Shown here one piece after another: positions 32,958 to 35,129 of a stretch of 35,129 nucleotides of DNA. The notes beneath the pieces are model-generated. The model was not told the origin of the DNA, did no database searches, and saw only the letters and a program-made list of their open reading frames with translations. Positions within the stretch are counted from its first letter, which is position 1; each line of letters opens with the position of its first letter. Origin of the DNA: a bacterium (lineage in GTDB: Bacteria; Planctomycetota; Planctomycetia; Pirellulales; Pirellulaceae); assembly GCA_030430075.1 (NCBI GenBank), contig JAUIGN010000069.1, positions 1-35,129 of the forward strand. The letters run 5' to 3'. The position numbers and the translations under genes are program-made.

Positions 32958-34988
32958 CTGAACGCGGAAAGTCCACACTTCGGTTCATGACCGCCGGCGG
33001 CGACGAGCTTCAATGGGGCCGCGTTCATCTGAACGCGGAAAGTTGATGAGCGATGCAGGTTGGTTATCCGATCAGCCGGCTTCAATGGGGCCGCGTTCAT
33101 CTGAACGCGGAAAGTACCGAATCGTCGATCGACGATATTCTGACATGATCCGCTTCAATGGGGCCGCGTTCATCTGAACGCGGAAAGAGGCACCAAGCGG
33201 TTCATTTTGGGCAAAACAAACTGGCTTCAATGGGGCCGCGTTCATCTGAACGCGGAAAGGGACACAGTCAGTCCATCCGAGGTGCGGGAGGAGGGCTTCA
33301 ATGGGGCCGCGTTCATCTGAACGCGGAAAGAGTGATGCGAATGGCACTCGTCGTACACGATCAGATCGCTTCAATGGGGCCGCGTTCATCTGAACGCGGA
33401 AAGCCGACAACCGCCATTTTGGCTAAAGGGGATGAAGTGGCTTCAATGGGGCCGCGTTCATCTGAACGCGGAAAGCACCTCGGCGGCATTCTGCAGGTAC
33501 CGCCTGGCTAGCTTCAATGGGGCCGCGTTCATCTGAACGCGGAAAGCCCATGTGTGCCCGTCATCATCTTCGCGAAACACATAGGCTTCAATGGGGCCGC
33601 GTTCATCTGAACGCGGAAAGAAGCACCAGCGAGGCCGAGATTGTCACGTTGTACCAGCTTCAATGGGGCCGCGTTCATCTGAACGCGGAAAGACCGATTT
33701 CCTGACGACTCAGGCCCGGACACGATGGCTTCAATGGGGCCGCGTTCATCTGAACGCGGAAAGGTCCACGAGTAGTTGAGTCGGCATTGTTCAGTCAGCC
33801 AGCTTCAATGGGGCCGCGTTCATCTGAACGCGGAAAGCCGCAGGGGTAGACTCGGCCATGATCTTGTTTAGCGCTTCAATGGGGCCGCGTTCATCTGAAC
33901 GCGGAAAGGCGATCCGCAATCCCTCCGCTTGCGGTTCCGGTTGTAGCTTCAATGGGGCCGCGTTCATCTGAACGCGGAAAGGCCGAGCGGTATCACGTCG
34001 TCGACAACCGACTGATGATGCTTCAATGGGGCCGCGTTCATCTGAACGCGGAAAGATCGATTTGACCGCCGCTTGCAGGCCGGGATCATCGCTTCAATGG
34101 GGCCGCGTTCATCTGAACGCGGAAAGCACCATAACCCGCATCTTCGATTGCCTTGGCAAACTCGCTTCAATGGGGCCGCGTTCATCTGAACGCGGAAAGG
34201 GTCAGCCCGAATTCCGCCGCGATTGCCCACAGCCGGCTTCAATGGGGCCGCGTTCATCTGAACGCGGAAAGCTGAACTTGAACAATGGCCGCATCGCGTG
34301 ATTGCGGGCTTCAATGGGGCCGCGTTCATCTGAACGCGGAAAGTAAATGACAGACCGCCACGCGGTCATCGGAAACTTAGCTTCAATGGGGCCGCGTTCA
34401 TCTGAACGCGGAAAGGCAGTCGGGGCGGTTGCGGGGCGCAGCTTAATCAGCCGCTTCAATGGGGCCGCGTTCATCTGAACGCGGAAAGACGGCATTCACG
34501 ACGGAGAGTTTTTGGAGAACGTGCTTCAATGGGGCCGCGTTCATCTGAACGCGGAAAGGCGAACGGCTGACAGCGCAAAAGGGCACGCCCTGCAGCTTCA
34601 ATGGGGCCGCGTTCATCTGAACGCGGAAAGAACTCCAGCGAGACGAGCGAGAGCGAATCATCGTCGCTTCAATGGGGCCGCGTTCATCTGAACGCGGAAA
34701 GGTCCGTGGCTGCTGAAGCGTGACGTCGGTTCCACCGCTTCAATGGGGCCGCGTTCATCTGAACGCGGAAAGGGAGTCAGTATCAAGCGGTCGCGCTGGA
34801 AGTGATGAACGCTTCAATGGGGCCGCGTTCATCTGAACGCGGAAAGCGCCACCTGTACCGCCATGATTTGTACATCATCGCGCTTCAATGGGGCCGCGTT
34901 CATCTGAACGCGGAAAGGCCGCTGCGAGCCCCGGGATCCGCAGGACGCTCAGGCTTCAATGGGGCCGCGTTCATCTGAACGCGGAAAG
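32936..34988 (-). CRISPR. CRISPR array, 29 repeats of 36 bp and 28 spacers of 34-38 nt
   Basis: The repeat (plus-strand start GCTTCAATGGGGCCGCG, end ACGCGGAAAG) contains a 9-bp perfect stem CCGCGTTCA/TGAACGCGG with TC between. I read all 29 copies as identical, including both end copies. Repeat starts run from 32936, 33007, 33079 to 34882 and 34953. On the minus strand the repeat ends in ATTGAAGC, the usual 3' end of type I/III repeats and the future crRNA 5' handle, so minus-strand transcription with the leader on the right is likely. No cas gene is in the window, so the subtype is not assignable. Confidence 0.97.
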
Positions 34989-35129
34989 CGTCCATCGTGA
35001 CTGAACGAAATGCGATCTATGCGGGCACGGTACGTGTACGTATAGATCGGGCGTTGAACTTTGTCGCTCGCCGCAGCCGATGGAGGCGAGTCGGTTTGAC
35101 GCCAACTTGCGTCTCAGAACGATTCTAGC
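34989..35129 (-). promoter_or_regulatory. Probable CRISPR leader side with nested palindromes
   Basis: The 141 nt right of the last repeat contain GATCTAT (35014-35020) and ATAGATC (35042-35048) as an inverted pair, with a second palindrome TACGT-GT-ACGTA (35031-35042) nested at its right side. They lie about 26-60 nt from the repeat, where adaptation-protein binding sites are found in other leaders. It is not AT-rich and no clear promoter was found. Confidence 0.4.

Noticed and set aside
33072..34661. Several frames containing FRVQMNAAPLK or MGPRSSERGK repeats
   Set aside because: Translations of the CRISPR repeat through spacers, not proteins.

Overview
The window looks like chromosomal DNA from a GC-rich planctomycete, probably of the Pirellulales/Planctomycetales type. 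The support is the gene content (a DUF4301 protein, a secreted double-esterase/SMP-30 protein, a sucrose synthase/amylosucrase cluster) and several families of short intergenic repeats of a kind I associate with that phylum. No rRNA, tRNA, insertion sequence or phage gene was recognised. All taxonomic and functional statements come from reading the sequence; nothing was searched.

Layout. 1-3.3 kb: a cyclase-family hydrolase and an AspT/YidE-type transporter, both on the + strand. 3.4-13.1 kb: a minus-strand carbohydrate block in the order hypothetical protein, DUF4301 protein, bidomain sucrose-phosphate synthase/phosphatase, amylosucrase (overlapping the synthase by 17 nt), a 645-nt repeat-rich gap, then a fusion of a second sucrose-phosphatase-like HAD domain to a TreZ-like GH13 enzyme. 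13.4-16.6 kb: a sigma-54 activator preceded by three palindromic sites, convergent with a SpoIIE/PP2C-type phosphatase. 17.5-26.6 kb: a + strand membrane-lipid/porphyrin block made of a DUF1295 protein, FAD oxidoreductase, DUF1365 protein and cyclopropane-fatty-acid-synthase-like methyltransferase (the last three overlapping), then a sigma-70-family factor with its own promoter, a TIGR01777 epimerase, ferrochelatase and an SRPBCC protein. 26.9-31.8 kb: a secreted esterase-esterase-SMP-30 protein, a gamma-glutamylcyclotransferase-like protein and an AI-2E-type permease. 31.9-35.1 kb: a membrane-anchored methyltransferase reading frame on the minus strand running directly into a CRISPR array of 29 identical 36-bp repeats. 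No cas gene lies inside the window.

How it fits together. The minus-strand block should make sucrose (synthase plus phosphatase) and either use it or convert it to alpha-glucan (amylosucrase), with the TreZ-like fusion adding an alpha-glucan/trehalose step; no TreY partner is visible. The oxidoreductase/DUF1365/methyltransferase trio is a recognisable conserved bacterial set thought to modify membrane fatty acids, often light- or oxidative-stress controlled; here it sits beside a dedicated sigma factor and ferrochelatase.

The least explained parts are non-coding: (i) a 44-45-bp module present four times with tandem arrays of 20-26-bp units growing from its GCGCGGGTC end; (ii) a 135-bp element duplicated without gaps upstream of the TreZ fusion, each copy keeping a matching 30-codon reading frame; (iii) paired TGAACG direct repeats on both sides of the sigma-factor promoter; (iv) three TGAGACA/TGTCTCA-type palindromes upstream of the sigma-54 activator; and (v) the terminal CRISPR repeat, which reads in frame into the neighbouring gene.
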